Assembly: GCA_024998685.1 (NCBI GenBank)
Contig: JACOEH010000020.1
Coordinates: 1 to 64,000 of the forward strand
Source of the DNA: Nitrospira sp.
GTDB taxonomy: Bacteria > Nitrospirota > Nitrospiria > Nitrospirales > Nitrospiraceae
Direction of reading: 5' to 3'
Length of the DNA stretch: 64,000 bases
Program-made: the position numbers and the translations under genes
The notes under the pieces: model-generated
Database searches by the model: none
Told to the model about the DNA's origin: nothing
The model's input: only the letters and a program-made list of their open reading frames with translations
Part shown: positions 1 to 8,130 of the stretch, in pieces
Layout: each line of letters opens with the position of its first letter
Position numbering within the stretch: the stretch's first letter is position 1

Positions 1-2
1 AG

Positions 3-53
3 GTCGAAGAGCCGATCTATATCCGGCCCGCCGAACGGGTCACCTGGCTCTAA
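3..53 (+). CDS. 3' end of an unidentified CDS (partial at left edge)
   Basis: An open frame enters from the left edge and ends at TAA 51-53, giving about 16 residues (VEEPIYIRPAERVTWL). It is followed after about 25 bases by a perfect hairpin, which supports this being the real end of a plus-strand transcript. Too little is visible to name the protein. Confidence 0.45.
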   Translation, partial: VEEPIYIRPAERVTWL

Positions 54-76
54 GCTGCGGCGACCTCCGCATCCGA

Positions 77-112
77 CCGGGGGCAGCGTTCCTTCGCGAA
101 CGCTGCCCCCGG
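77..112 (+). terminator. Strong intrinsic terminator
   Basis: A perfect 15-bp stem (77-91 pairs with 98-112, very GC rich) with a six-base loop, followed by TTTGTATT. It lies just after the stop at 53 and would end the transcript entering from the left. Confidence 0.85.
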
Positions 113-148
113 TTTGTATTGATAGAATGTACGGATCACACGTATGGA

Positions 149-235
149 CTATTGTTGCCTGTCACAGAACAGTAACCCATAGCGTTGAATCCACGGCCAG
201 TTTGCGGCTTCAGCCGAGTGGCACATCCGGTCCAT
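149..235 (-). pseudogene. Fragment of a DUF7002-type gene
   Basis: On the minus strand this stretch encodes KLMDRMCHSAEAANWPWIQR followed by YGLL and then an early TAG at 149-151. It matches the start of the intact DUF7002-like gene near 21,079 (KLPDRIYHLAEAANWPSIQR, YGLL), and the DNA is also clearly alike. Only about 28 codons remain and nothing downstream resembles the rest of the protein. It is a truncated paralog remnant between the terminator and glutamine synthetase. Confidence 0.7.
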
Positions 236-334
236 CAACTTCTGAGGACTTCCCCATCTCGCCTTCCCGCGCACGAATCGTAAGGCATTGTGTAAAGAAT
301 ACCGAGTTGGCGGCTACACGGCATTCAACGTCGG

Positions 335-1774
335 CTAGAACCGATTCCAGAGCAGTTGGTTGGTGACCTCGTGATGGAAGAGAACTTCCGAAGTCTTCAC
401 CATCGTGCCGAGTTCCTTCGGGGATCGGTCCGCCACTAACTGCTTGAAGCTTGAATATTTCTGTTTGCTGTCCTCTCCGAGGATATCGGCGATAAACTTC
501 GACTCTTTAAATAGCGCGATGGCGTCACTGATGCTGCTCGGAAGAAATCGCGCGCGGTCGTCGGCCGTCGCTTTCTTTTCCAAACGCTCCCCTTCGAAAC
601 CGGTCTTGAGCATCGTGTACAGCACAAGATAGGGGTTTGCATCGGGAGCGACCGACCGCAGTTCGATACGGGCTGTTTTCTCATTCGCCATCGGGATGCG
701 GATCATGGCCCCCCGATCGACCGCCGACACCTTGATCTGATTCGGTGCCTCAAAATGAGGATCCAAACGGCGATACGCATTCACCGACGGATTGAGCACA
801 AGACAAATTTCCGGCGCATGATTCAAAAGTTTGAGGATGAAGTCCCACGCCGTATCGGAGAGGCCGTCTTTTCCCTTCGTATCGTAGAATATGTTCTTGC
901 CGTTCTTGCTCAAGGAGAAGTTGGTGTGCATGCCGGAGCCGTTGATCCCGACGAACGGCTTCGGAAGGAACGTGGCGGTATGTCCCATGGATCGAGCCAC
1001 TTGGCGGCAGATCAACTTGTACAGTTGCACTTGATCGGCCGCGCGTACCGCTTCGGCATAGGAAAAGTTCATTTCGAACTGCGAAGGCGCGACCTCGGGA
1101 TGATCTTTCTCGTTCTTGAACCCCAGTGCGCGTTGGGCTTCCGCCGACTTATCGATAAATTGGCGGAGCGGATCCATCGGGAGTGAGTGGTAGTACCCGC
1201 CGGCTGAGATAAGATTCAGTCCATGTTCACCGTATCGTTGCTCGGCGTTCTGCCCTTCCACCAGAAAGCCTTCTATTTCACAGGCGGCATGGGCCGTCAT
1301 GCCTTCGTTTTTCTTGAGGCGCTCCGTCAACGATTTCAGCATGCCGCGAAAGTCGCTCCGGTACGGCGTACGATCGCTGTTTAAGACGGACGCGAAGAAA
1401 ATCACCTTTCCTGCCCCGATCACATCCGCCGGAAAATAGCGGATGGATGACCAATCAACGGCAAGACGGAGGTCCGACTCATGTTGCGGCGTGAATCCTC
1501 GGATGGACGACCCGTCAAACGTCAGATTGCCCAACGAGTCCAGCAGAAACTTCTTGTCGTAATCGAGCATGTGGAGGCGTCCCTCGATGTCGGAGAAGCA
1601 TAACGTCACGGCCTTGATGTGCTTTTCCTTTTTGAGCCAGGCGGTATATTCCTGCTCGAGATCTTGCGCGCCGGCCTGCTCCGCGCGCTGCGCCGCCTTG
1701 AGATTCATGTCTTCGAGCTCGTCATATGGAATTTCGAGGAAACTCTTCAGCTCGGCCGCTGTCTTTGTATTCAT
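335..1774 (-). CDS. glnA: Glutamine synthetase, class I
   Basis: 479 aa. ATP-dependent ligation of ammonium to glutamate in the cytoplasm, the main entry of ammonium into amino acids. The GS signatures are in order: DGSSIRGF near residue 85 (beta-grasp domain), the metal-binding EVAPSQFEMNF, NGSGMHTNFS near residue 276 (ATP/ammonium site), and NAYRRLDPHFEAPNQ with the catalytic-arginine region. The length fits class I. I do not see the NLYDLP adenylylation tyrosine motif of the enterobacterial type, so control by adenylylation is doubtful. The start is ATG 1774, preceded by GAGGTGA. No glnB or ntr gene is adjacent and I found no sigma54 promoter upstream. The gene stands alone and its end faces a small gene fragment. 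Confidence 0.93.
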   Translation of the reverse strand: MNTKTAAELKSFLEIPYDELEDMNLKAAQRAEQAGAQDLEQEYTAWLKKEKHIKAVTLCFSDIEGRLHMLDYDKKFLLDSLGNLTFDGSSIRGFTPQHESDLRLAVDWSSIRYFPADVIGAGKVIFFASVLNSDRTPYRSDFRGMLKSLTERLKKNEGMTAHAACEIEGFLVEGQNAEQRYGEHGLNLISAGGYYHSLPMDPLRQFIDKSAEAQRALGFKNEKDHPEVAPSQFEMNFSYAEAVRAADQVQLYKLICRQVARSMGHTATFLPKPFVGINGSGMHTNFSLSKNGKNIFYDTKGKDGLSDTAWDFILKLLNHAPEICLVLNPSVNAYRRLDPHFEAPNQIKVSAVDRGAMIRIPMANEKTARIELRSVAPDANPYLVLYTMLKTGFEGERLEKKATADDRARFLPSSISDAIALFKESKFIADILGEDSKQKYSSFKQLVADRSPKELGTMVKTSEVLFHHEVTNQLLWNRF

Positions 1775-2106
1775 GGTTCACCTCAACAGTTTGTAGTTCC
1801 AAGCATGGACACGGGGCCTACTTCGACTGGATGCTGATTGCCTTACCTCGACCGAAGAAGACCAAGAAGCAACCATCCAGACGGGAGTGAGTCTGGCATA
1901 CCTCTCCAGAGCATGCAATGTGGATTTGGGAGGAATGAGCGTGGTGCCTGTTCTTTCAAACTAAACCATTGCTGACCGTCAAGCTCAACCCTGTGGTCGC
2001 CATGGCGATGTGGGAAGAATAGCGAGCGGTTCATCCACGCATACAGAGATCAGTCATGAGGCATCCGATCCACCAAGGTGATTAACTCCCTGGAGTTTAG
2101 GCAACG
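1775..2106. other. Intergenic region upstream of glnA
   Basis: About 330 bases with no supported gene. It must hold the glnA promoter on the minus strand, but no clear -35/-10 pair or GG-N10-GC sigma54 element was found. No HicA-like frame lies next to the HicB gene that ends at 2107. Confidence 0.5.
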
Positions 2107-2304
2107 CTACACCGCGACTTCGATCTCTCGCACGTCCTGTCCCTTGATTTCATCGTCAACAGCAGCCAAGTATTCGCGGATGGCCTCCTGGATATTGTGG
2201 ATGGCCTCTTGCTCGGTCGTGCCTTGCGACCAACAGCCGGGGAGACCAGGAACAGAAACGGCATAACCTTCTTCTGATTTGTATAAGGCGATTCGATATT
2301 TCAT
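2107..2304 (-). CDS. HicB-like antitoxin, orphan
   Basis: 65 aa matching the N-terminal partial-RNase-H fold of HicB/UPF0150 proteins: MKYRIALYKSEEGYAVSVPG, then LPGCWSQGTTEQEAIHNIQE and AIREYL. HicB normally neutralises the mRNA interferase HicA. This copy is short and lacks a C-terminal DNA-binding extension, so autoregulation is uncertain. The start is ATG 2304 with AGAGG upstream. No HicA (short dsRBD-like protein) is visible on either side, so it is an orphan or acts with a distant partner. Confidence 0.8.
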   Translation of the reverse strand: MKYRIALYKSEEGYAVSVPGLPGCWSQGTTEQEAIHNIQEAIREYLAAVDDEIKGQDVREIEVAV

Positions 2305-2628
2305 TGGTGCCTCTTTAATGTATCTGGTACGCCTCTGTCAGGTCAGACTGTTCCACTATTGTAGCCCATTTCGAAACAGTGTAGGTATCCACGCATTGAA
2401 AGTCCAGACGAGAACTTTTCTTGGCCATTGATTTCAGACAAAGGAAAACGAGAAGTGCCTCGCTCTAACACGTCCTACAGTGGGCCGCGATTCTCCAAGA
2501 GGCGTTGCGCTTGAACCAGCGAGACCAGGAAAGTGGCTATCCCAAACAATGATTCTCGACCTCGTTCATAGCCGACACCGTTTCATTGCCCTCAAACGCA
2601 AGTTAGGAGGTCCCCCGGATGTGAACGC
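2305..2628. other. Intergenic region between HicB and HNH genes
   Basis: About 320 bases. I see no convincing coding frame, RNA or strong hairpin here. Confidence 0.4.
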
Positions 2629-3279
2629 TCATAATCCGATCAGGTAGTCCACGAATTCTTCCTCGAAAACGAAACGGCGCACGTTGTTGTAGGTGATCTC
2701 CCTGACCAGACTAAAGTTCGTGAGTACCTGAAGCTTGCCTTCTAGATCTTGGTGGTCATCGAAGTAGTACGCGAGATAAGGGCCTCGGCTGTTGTAGCTC
2801 CACGCGCGCTTGAGAAGCACAAACTCCCGTGTCGTTGGATTGTTATGAAGGTCTTCGCGCATCTCCTCAAGTAGAGCCGGCAGGAGACGCTCTATCTTAG
2901 CGAAGTTTGGTTGAGACGCGCTTGTGGGGCGGCGGCCCTGGCTCAGGGCAATCGCGGCAGCGCGCTCCGCAGCACGTTTCCAGCCCTCAAGAGCCGGGCG
3001 GCTGAATCGATGGTCGTCACTATCGATTAGTTTGGCGCATGTCTGACAGAGCCAGATCCCGTTACAGGAATCGGCGCGCTGCTTGGGAGACAGGTCGGCC
3101 TTATACCTGGGGCCTCCTGGCGAGGCAGCTGAAATATGCGCTGCAACCCCGATATTGACCGTGCCAGCAGGATCAGCTTGCGGTCCACTAGTTGGCTGGC
3201 GACACTCCGGATTAGAGCACACAAAACCAACTCGCTTTGCCAGCAGCTCCCTTGTAGCCGCCGAGAAGTCGTCACGCAT
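2629..3279 (-). CDS. HNH nuclease-domain protein with uncharacterised C-terminal domain
   Basis: 216 aa. Residues 1 to about 105 form a zinc-stabilised HNH domain: C21-SNPE-C26, GVAAHI with H48, PGGPRY, N73 in NGIWLC and the second cysteine pair C78/C81 followed by KLID. This block closely resembles the HNH half of Cap5-type CBASS effectors (HNH-SAVED), but no SAVED sensor follows. Instead there are about 110 residues, helical then beta-like (ending RRFVFEEEFVDYLIGL), that I do not recognise. A cytoplasmic DNA endonuclease activated by an unknown partner or signal is plausible. Neighbours are HicB and, across an intergenic stretch, a broken lipoprotein and YefM-YoeB. No cyclase is present. 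Domain call firm; biological role inferred. Confidence 0.78.
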   Translation of the reverse strand: MRDDFSAATRELLAKRVGFVCSNPECRQPTSGPQADPAGTVNIGVAAHISAASPGGPRYKADLSPKQRADSCNGIWLCQTCAKLIDSDDHRFSRPALEGWKRAAERAAAIALSQGRRPTSASQPNFAKIERLLPALLEEMREDLHNNPTTREFVLLKRAWSYNSRGPYLAYYFDDHQDLEGKLQVLTNFSLVREITYNNVRRFVFEEEFVDYLIGL

Positions 3280-3843
3280 GTTCGAATCTGTTCAGTTGTG
3301 TACGTCCAAATTAACCTACCAGCTCTGGGCACAACGAGTGAATCGAGTGCGCTACGCTACGCCCCGGTCGAATTGCGTGACCGCCGCAAAAGAAACTCAA
3401 GCATAGCTACACCACCTCGGCTCTTTGGCGTTAAGTGGGCACTCCGCGCTTCACCCCTGTGTAAGTGACGATATTTCGATATCGTGGAAGCAGCCATTTT
3501 TCACCGCGCGGTAATGATAAGCAAGCACTTCTCCGGGCGCGCACGCGAAGAATTGGGGGTCTGATCTTGCTATGTGCATTCCTCGTCTTCCTGCGCTTAT
3601 TGTCACGCACAGAACAAGGTGAGACACTCGTTCATCCTCGAGGTCCTGTGCTTTCTTGATAGGAGCCTTCGAGATGGTACTCCTTATAAGAGACCCGAAC
3701 AGTGGTCCTTGCGTAGTGTCTTTTCTTTGAAAAAGTCATAGCACGACCCAGCAAAAAATTGCAGCCATATTTAGATCTTGCTTGGCGCGGTTCAAGCGCC
3801 TATCCTTCCTCACCCATTGACCACAACCAAGAGGTGAACACAA
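3280..3843. other. Long intergenic region with a small hairpin
   Basis: About 560 bases between divergent genes. It contains a 7-bp inverted repeat (ACGATAT, TTCG loop, ATATCGT; 3468-3485). A 64-codon plus-strand frame at 3465-3659 has one hydrophobic stretch but no family likeness, so I do not call it. Promoters for both flanking genes should lie here. Confidence 0.4.
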
Positions 3844-4584
3844 ATGAAAACCGCCGTGGTTCTTTTTCTTTGTCTCGCCCTTCCTACCCTAATTTCTGGC
3901 TGTGTTGCCCACAATGCGGCAGACGAAATGGAGAAGCGTATGCGGGACCAGGCACGTTTGCGGGCATCAGAGCCAACCTACGTGGCCACATATGACGTTT
4001 CATTGTTTGATGTACAGCGACCGGCCGATGCGCAAGCACGATTTGGGGACATCAAGACTTCTCAGATTGACACTGATAAGGGCCGCCTTTTCTAGGCAGA
4101 GGATCAACTGCTGCGCATTGTCTGGAATGGTCCTGACGTTCAACTTGGATTCGACCTATTGAACAAGGCGGATAGTTCAGTGAAGGTCGTGTGGGATGAG
4201 GCAGTATACGTTGATATTGGGAGACAAACACACAGAGTGATTCATAAGGGGGTCAAACTTGCCGAGAGAAATTCGCCTCAGCCACCTTCAGTCATCCCAA
4301 GTAAGAGTCGCCTAAACGACATGGTGTACCCGAGTGATAATGTTAGCTACTCAAACTCGCGATATAGCAGAGGCTGGTCACAGATGCCGATGTTTCCTTG
4401 TACGCCAGGAATGGTGTGTCCCGACCATTTTAGAAAACTTGCTGTTGCCCACAGTGGAATGGATTATCGCATTCTCCTCCCGATTGAAGTTGGAAAGGAG
4501 AACTATCCTTACACCTTCGTCTTCAGGGTCAACAAGGCGGAAGTTGTAACGATCAACAAGGGCGGAGATGAGTCGCCCAAGTAA
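3844..4584 (+). pseudogene. Lipoprotein gene interrupted by an in-frame amber codon
   Basis: One continuous frame of 247 codons is broken only by TAG at 4093-4095 (codon 84). The first part has a lipoprotein signal peptide (LISGC lipobox near residue 20). The second part continues in the same frame (AEDQLLRIVWNGPDVQLGF, then LLNKADSSVKVVWDEAVYVD) and ends YTFVFRVNKAEVVTI. The two halves read as one envelope lipoprotein of unknown function with beta-rich sequence. Either a nonsense mutation, a sequencing error, or a rescue by suppression explains it. A weak TTG at 4159 could restart translation but has no ribosome site and would lack a signal peptide. Confidence 0.8.
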
Positions 4585-4625
4585 CAGCCATCCACAAGGC
4601 GTTGGAATCAAGAGTGTGGGGCAAA

Positions 4626-4656
4626 TCTTGTTCTTTGCATATCGGTGAGCATTGAC
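4626..4656 (+). repeat. Direct repeat, left copy, flanking yefM-yoeB
   Basis: Matches 5527-5557 at 26 of 31 bases (shared TCTTGT, TGCATA, CGGTGA, ATTGAC blocks). The two copies bracket the toxin-antitoxin pair about 0.9 kb apart. Confidence 0.6.
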
Positions 4657-4893
4657 TTGAGCAGTCGCCCATGAGATGGAGAGTCTTGCAAGTATATAGG
4701 GTTTCCATTTCCGCATCAGATGGAACGACATCGCAGCCTAAATTAAGCTGCGAGGGCCGGTTCTTGATTGGCAGTTGCATTAATCCTAAGGGTTACGAGT
4801 CTCCGAGAGCTCGGCATGCGACGGTGATCTCGGTATCCCCGTCGAAATTGCTCTTTCTGCAAGACCGAAGCGTCGCTCGTCATTGGCAAGCTC

Positions 4894-4922
4894 TTGACAC
4901 TACAGGCTTTCCTTTGTACAAA
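4894..4922 (+). promoter_or_regulatory. Sigma70-type promoter of yefM-yoeB
   Basis: A perfect -35 TTGACA (4894-4899), a 17-base spacer and a -10 TACAAA (4917-4922). The -10 element overlaps the first TGTACA palindrome, as expected for an autoregulated toxin-antitoxin promoter. Confidence 0.65.
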
Positions 4923-4933
4923 TAATTGTACAA
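4914..4933 (+). promoter_or_regulatory. YefM-YoeB operator: paired TTGTACAA palindromes
   Basis: Two identical palindromes TTGTACAA (4914-4921 and 4926-4933) separated by ATAA, so their centres lie 12 bases apart. The E. coli yefM-yoeB operator is built from two palindromes with a TGTACA core, so this is a good candidate for the site where YefM, with YoeB as co-repressor, shuts down its own operon. Confidence 0.75.
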
Positions 4934-4944
4934 AAGGAGGCACC

Positions 4945-5196
4945 GTGGACGCAATCACCTACAGCACTGCCCGAGCCAAATTGGCCGACACCATGGACCG
5001 CGTTTGCGAGGACCATGAGCCTATCATCATCACCCGCAGCGGCCAGCAGGCCGTCGTCATGATATCGCTCGACGATTTTAAGGCGCTCGAGGAGACTTCG
5101 TACCTGCTGCGTAGCCCCAAGAACGCACAGCGGCTGCTGGAAAGCATTGCCGCACTTGAATCCGGTAAGGGAAAGGTACGGAGCTTGGCCAAGTGA
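4945..5196 (+). CDS. yefM: YefM/Phd-family antitoxin
   Basis: 83 aa. The N-terminal Phd/YefM DNA-binding fold begins DAITYSTARAKLADTMDRV and continues EPIIITRSGQQAVVMISLDD. The C-terminal tail (LRSPKNAQRLLESIAALESG) is the usual YoeB-binding segment. It represses its own promoter and neutralises YoeB. The start is GTG 4945 because AAAGGAGG sits four bases upstream; an in-frame earlier start would run through the operator. The stop overlaps the start of yoeB by four bases (GTGA), so the two are translationally coupled. Confidence 0.93.
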   Translation: MDAITYSTARAKLADTMDRVCEDHEPIIITRSGQQAVVMISLDDFKALEETSYLLRSPKNAQRLLESIAALESGKGKVRSLAK

Positions 5197-5447
5197 AACT
5201 TGTCTTCTCCGAGCAAGCGTGGGAAGACTATTTGTACTGGCAGAAGATCGACAAAAAGCTGGTGCAGCGCATCAATGACCTTATCAAAGAGATCACCAGG
5301 ACGCCGCACACAGGCACAGGGAAGCCTGAGCCGCTCAAGCACGCACTGTCAGGTTATTGGTCGCGCCGTATCAACGAAGAGCATCGCATCGTCTACAAGG
5401 TGATCGATGATTCAGTGCTTATCGCTCAGCTGCGATATCACTACTGA
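5193..5447 (+). CDS. yoeB: YoeB-family mRNA interferase toxin
   Basis: 84 aa, the same length as E. coli YoeB. A RelE-fold ribosome-dependent endoribonuclease that cleaves mRNA in the A site. The catalytic set is present in the same positions: E46 (GKPEPLKH), R65 (EEHRIVYKV) and the terminal H83-Y84 (LRYHY). The start is GTG 5193, overlapping the yefM stop. All key residues are intact, so this toxin is probably active and held by YefM. Confidence 0.95.
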   Translation: MKLVFSEQAWEDYLYWQKIDKKLVQRINDLIKEITRTPHTGTGKPEPLKHALSGYWSRRINEEHRIVYKVIDDSVLIAQLRYHY

Positions 5448-5526
5448 CGGTACCTAACCCCTTGGCGTTGAGCCGCCGACGCCCAGGACCGCTGAACCTG
5501 TGCGAGGGTCAGGAATTGAGGTCAAC

Positions 5527-5557
5527 TCTTGTGCTATGCATACCGGTGACTATTGAC
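5527..5557 (+). repeat. Direct repeat, right copy, flanking yefM-yoeB
   Basis: Second copy of the 31-bp repeat (26 of 31 identical to 4626-4656). The surrounding 5448-5730 has no gene. Confidence 0.6.
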
Positions 5558-5730
5558 GGAGTTTTTGTTCGCTCGCTTCAATCGCTGATTCCTGGTGGTG
5601 TAACGCAAAATACAAAGAGTGGGTCGGTCTTGCCATCACACATTGTGCGTGGCTCTGTGTAACTGGCGGCTTACCGTCATACCGTGCGCTCCGTCGGTCG
5701 TCATCAAGCGGCGCCGTTCGTCCGGCAAAC

Positions 5731-6120
5731 TCACGATACCGAAGGCGGTTGGCTTGTCGTCCAGATATCCCGATGCAGCTTCCACGTGCCGTTGTCGTGC
5801 TTCCACACGACGAGGTACTTGCCTTGGTCGGCAACGGCGTCATTGGCAGCAAGAAGCCGGTATCGCCCAATCTCGATCGCCGTCTCGCCGTAGACCTCCA
5901 ACTCAATCGTTTCCACACTGGCGCCCTTGAGGCCCCTGTCGATCACGCTCTGCCAAAACGTGCGGATGGCCTCCGTGCCACGCACGAAGTCGCTCTGAGC
6001 CGGAAGTAGCTGAGCCTCAGCGGTATAGAGGTTTGCCATGCCGGTGGCGTCACCGCGTTTCAACGCGCTCGCGAACTGAGCGTTCACCGATTCGATCTGC
6101 GGCCGGATATCGCGACTCAT
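5731..6120 (-). CDS. SnoaL/DUF4440-like NTF2-fold protein
   Basis: 129 aa. NTF2-like fold of the DUF4440/SgcJ type: QIESVNAQFASALKRGDATG, YTAEAQLLPAQSDFVRGTEA, then FWQSVIDRG and the C-terminal YLVVWKHDNGTWKLHRDIW. These small cytoplasmic proteins bind ligands or act on small molecules; the substrate cannot be read from the sequence. The start is ATG 6120 with GGAGGGAACCG upstream. It sits 24 bases beyond the end of glgB on the same strand and may be co-transcribed with it, although a metabolic link is not evident. Confidence 0.85.
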   Translation of the reverse strand: MSRDIRPQIESVNAQFASALKRGDATGMANLYTAEAQLLPAQSDFVRGTEAIRTFWQSVIDRGLKGASVETIELEVYGETAIEIGRYRLLAANDAVADQGKYLVVWKHDNGTWKLHRDIWTTSQPPSVS

Positions 6121-6144
6121 CGGTTCCCTCCTGGCTGATCAGTG

Positions 6145-8070
6145 CTAGCCCTGGCTCTTGAAAAACACCGCCGCCAGGGCGGGAACCGTCACGGTCAATG
6201 AATGGGACCTCGCGTGCAGCGGCACCGGCTCAGCATTGACGCCGCCTCCGTTACCCCAGTTGCCGCCTCCATACCAGGAAGAATCGCTGTTGAGAATTTC
6301 CTGCCAGTATCCCCCGCGTGGCACCCCCACCCGGTAATTCGGCTGCGGCACCGGCGTGAAATTGCACACCACTAGGATAATGTCCTGCGTCGTGTGGCCC
6401 TTGCGGATCAGACTGATGACGCTCGACTCCGCATCGTTACAGTCGATCCACTCAAATCCATGGGGAGTCACATCGTCTTCATGCAGAGCCCGTTCGGTCC
6501 GATACACACGGTTGAGATCCGCAACCCATCGCTGAATACCAAGATGGCTCGCATGCTGCAATTGCTCCCATTCCAATTGGCCGTCGTGGGTCCATTCCGC
6601 GCGTTGAGCAATCTCTCCACCCATGAAGAGCAGCTTCTTGGCCGCCTGCGCGTACATGTACCCGAACAGCACACGGAGATTGGCGAACTTCTGCCAGTCG
6701 TCTCCCGGCATCTTTTCGAGCAGCGAGCGCTTCCCATATACCACTTCGTCATGAGACAGCGGCAGGATGAAATTCTCGTGAAACGCATAGAGCATGCGAA
6801 ACGTGAGATTCTGGTGGTGATAGCGCCGGTAGATCGGATCGGTCTGCATGTATTTCAAGGTGTCATGCATCCAGCCCATATCCCACTTCAGGCCGAAGCC
6901 CAACCCGCCCACGTAGCCTGGGCGCGAGACAGCCGGCCAGGAAGTAGATTCCTCCGCCGTGGTCTGCACATCCGGATACCGCGTGTAGACTTCCTCGTTG
7001 AATCGTCGCAGAAAGGCGACCGCATCCAAATTCTCTCGCCCACCGTATTGGTTCGGAATCCATTCCCCTTCCTTCCGCGCATAATCCAAATACAGCATCG
7101 ACGCGACCGCATCGACCCGCAGTCCGTCGATATGGTACTTGTCGAGCCAGAACAGCGCGCTGCTGATCAAGAAGCTGCGCACCTCATTACGGCCGAAGTT
7201 GAAGATGAAGGTGTTCCATTCCGGATGAAACCCCTGCTTCGGATGCGCATGCTCATACAGGTGCGTTCCGTCGAAGTAACCGAGTCCATGCTCATCAGTG
7301 GGAAAATGCGACGGCACCCAATCGAGAATCACGCCGATGCCGTGCTGGTGCAGGATGTCGATCAAATACATGAGATCTTGAGGCGTGCCGTAATTGCCGG
7401 AGGGCGCAAAATACCCGGTGGTTTGGTAGCCCCATGACCCGAAGAAGGGATGGTCCATCAGCGGGAGAAACTCGACATGGGTAAATCCCATCTGCTTGAC
7501 ATATTCCGCCAACGGCACCGCCATCTCGCGATAACTGAGGGAGCGATGGCCTTCCTCGGCCACCCGTCTCCATGACCCGACATGCATTTCATAGATCGCC
7601 ATGGGCGCGGTGAGCGCATTCCGGTCCCGTCGTTGCTTCATCCAATCCGCATCGTTCCACTCGTAGGCCAGGTCCCACACGATCGAAGCGGTCTTCGGAG
7701 GAATCTCGTTGAAGAGCGACAGAGGGTCTGCCTTATCCACGCGATAGCCGTTGAAGCGCGAACGAATGTGATACTTGTACAGAGTACCGACTCCGATGCC
7801 GGGAATGAACCCTTCCCAAATTCCGCTGCTCCCACGAGGGTTCAGATAATGCGCATCCTGTTTCCAGTCGTTAAATGAGCCGATCACGGACACCCGCTCG
7901 GCATCCGGAGCCCAGACCGCGAAGAATGTTCCATCCTGTCCGTTCACACGGCCCGGATGCGCTCCCAGTTTCTCGTAGAGATTGACCAATGACCCTTCGT
8001 TGAACAGATACAAATCGTCGCGCGTCAGCCTCGTCGGTTCATCCACAGTCATCATCGCTCCCTGTGTCAT
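6145..8070 (-). CDS. glgB: 1,4-alpha-glucan branching enzyme (GH13)
   Basis: 641 aa. Transfers alpha-1,4 glucan segments to alpha-1,6 positions during glycogen-like polymer synthesis. A CBM48 module lies at about 36-120 (LGAHPGRV, FFAVWAPDAERVSVIGSFND), then the GH13 barrel with DWVPSHFPTDEHGL, the nucleophile region GLRVDAVASMLYLDY (Asp near 318), the acid/base TTAEESTSWP (Glu near 371) and SHDEVVYGK (Asp near 439), and a C-terminal beta domain. It is shorter than E. coli GlgB, lacking the extra N-terminal domain. It is last in the minus-strand block glgE-mak-glgB, so it branches the chains GlgE builds. Confidence 0.97.
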   Translation of the reverse strand: MTQGAMMTVDEPTRLTRDDLYLFNEGSLVNLYEKLGAHPGRVNGQDGTFFAVWAPDAERVSVIGSFNDWKQDAHYLNPRGSSGIWEGFIPGIGVGTLYKYHIRSRFNGYRVDKADPLSLFNEIPPKTASIVWDLAYEWNDADWMKQRRDRNALTAPMAIYEMHVGSWRRVAEEGHRSLSYREMAVPLAEYVKQMGFTHVEFLPLMDHPFFGSWGYQTTGYFAPSGNYGTPQDLMYLIDILHQHGIGVILDWVPSHFPTDEHGLGYFDGTHLYEHAHPKQGFHPEWNTFIFNFGRNEVRSFLISSALFWLDKYHIDGLRVDAVASMLYLDYARKEGEWIPNQYGGRENLDAVAFLRRFNEEVYTRYPDVQTTAEESTSWPAVSRPGYVGGLGFGLKWDMGWMHDTLKYMQTDPIYRRYHHQNLTFRMLYAFHENFILPLSHDEVVYGKRSLLEKMPGDDWQKFANLRVLFGYMYAQAAKKLLFMGGEIAQRAEWTHDGQLEWEQLQHASHLGIQRWVADLNRVYRTERALHEDDVTPHGFEWIDCNDAESSVISLIRKGHTTQDIILVVCNFTPVPQPNYRVGVPRGGYWQEILNSDSSWYGGGNWGNGGGVNAEPVPLHARSHSLTVTVPALAAVFFKSQG

Positions 8071-8084
8071 CCGTTCACTCCATA

Positions 8085-8130
8085 GTTCTGAATTCTGAAA
8101 TAATCCTCACCAATCGAATTCAGAATTCAT
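8085..8130. repeat. Inverted repeat in the glgB-mak gap
   Basis: The gap between mak and glgB contains overlapping GAATTC-based inverted repeats (TTCTGAATTCTGAA facing GAATTCAGAATTC). It could form an mRNA hairpin that separates or tunes expression of the two genes; there is no T-run to call it a terminator. Confidence 0.45.

Larger units (their letters stand above)
4585..4944. other. Region upstream of yefM with a repeat and promoter
   Basis: About 360 bases with no gene. It holds one copy of an imperfect 31-bp direct repeat (4626-4656) and the yefM promoter and operator listed separately. Confidence 0.5.

Noticed and set aside
1843-2034. HicA partner for the HicB gene
   Set aside because: The only frame there lacks the HicA fold residues, and no ribosome site or coupling exists.
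1775-2106. Sigma54 promoter for glnA
   Set aside because: No GG-N10-GC element with flanking consensus was found on the minus strand.
3465-3659. 64-codon hypothetical membrane protein
   Set aside because: One hydrophobic run only, no ribosome site and no likeness to a family.
5448-5730. Possible integron attC site after yoeB (ACCTAAC and GTTGAGC words)
   Set aside because: The two words are only about 20 bases apart without the required inner stem, and genes in the patch are not all in one direction. A covariance search for attC would settle it.
6394-7437. A 347-codon open frame on the plus strand
   Set aside because: It lies opposite the well-supported glgB barrel and follows its codon pattern; no domain is visible.
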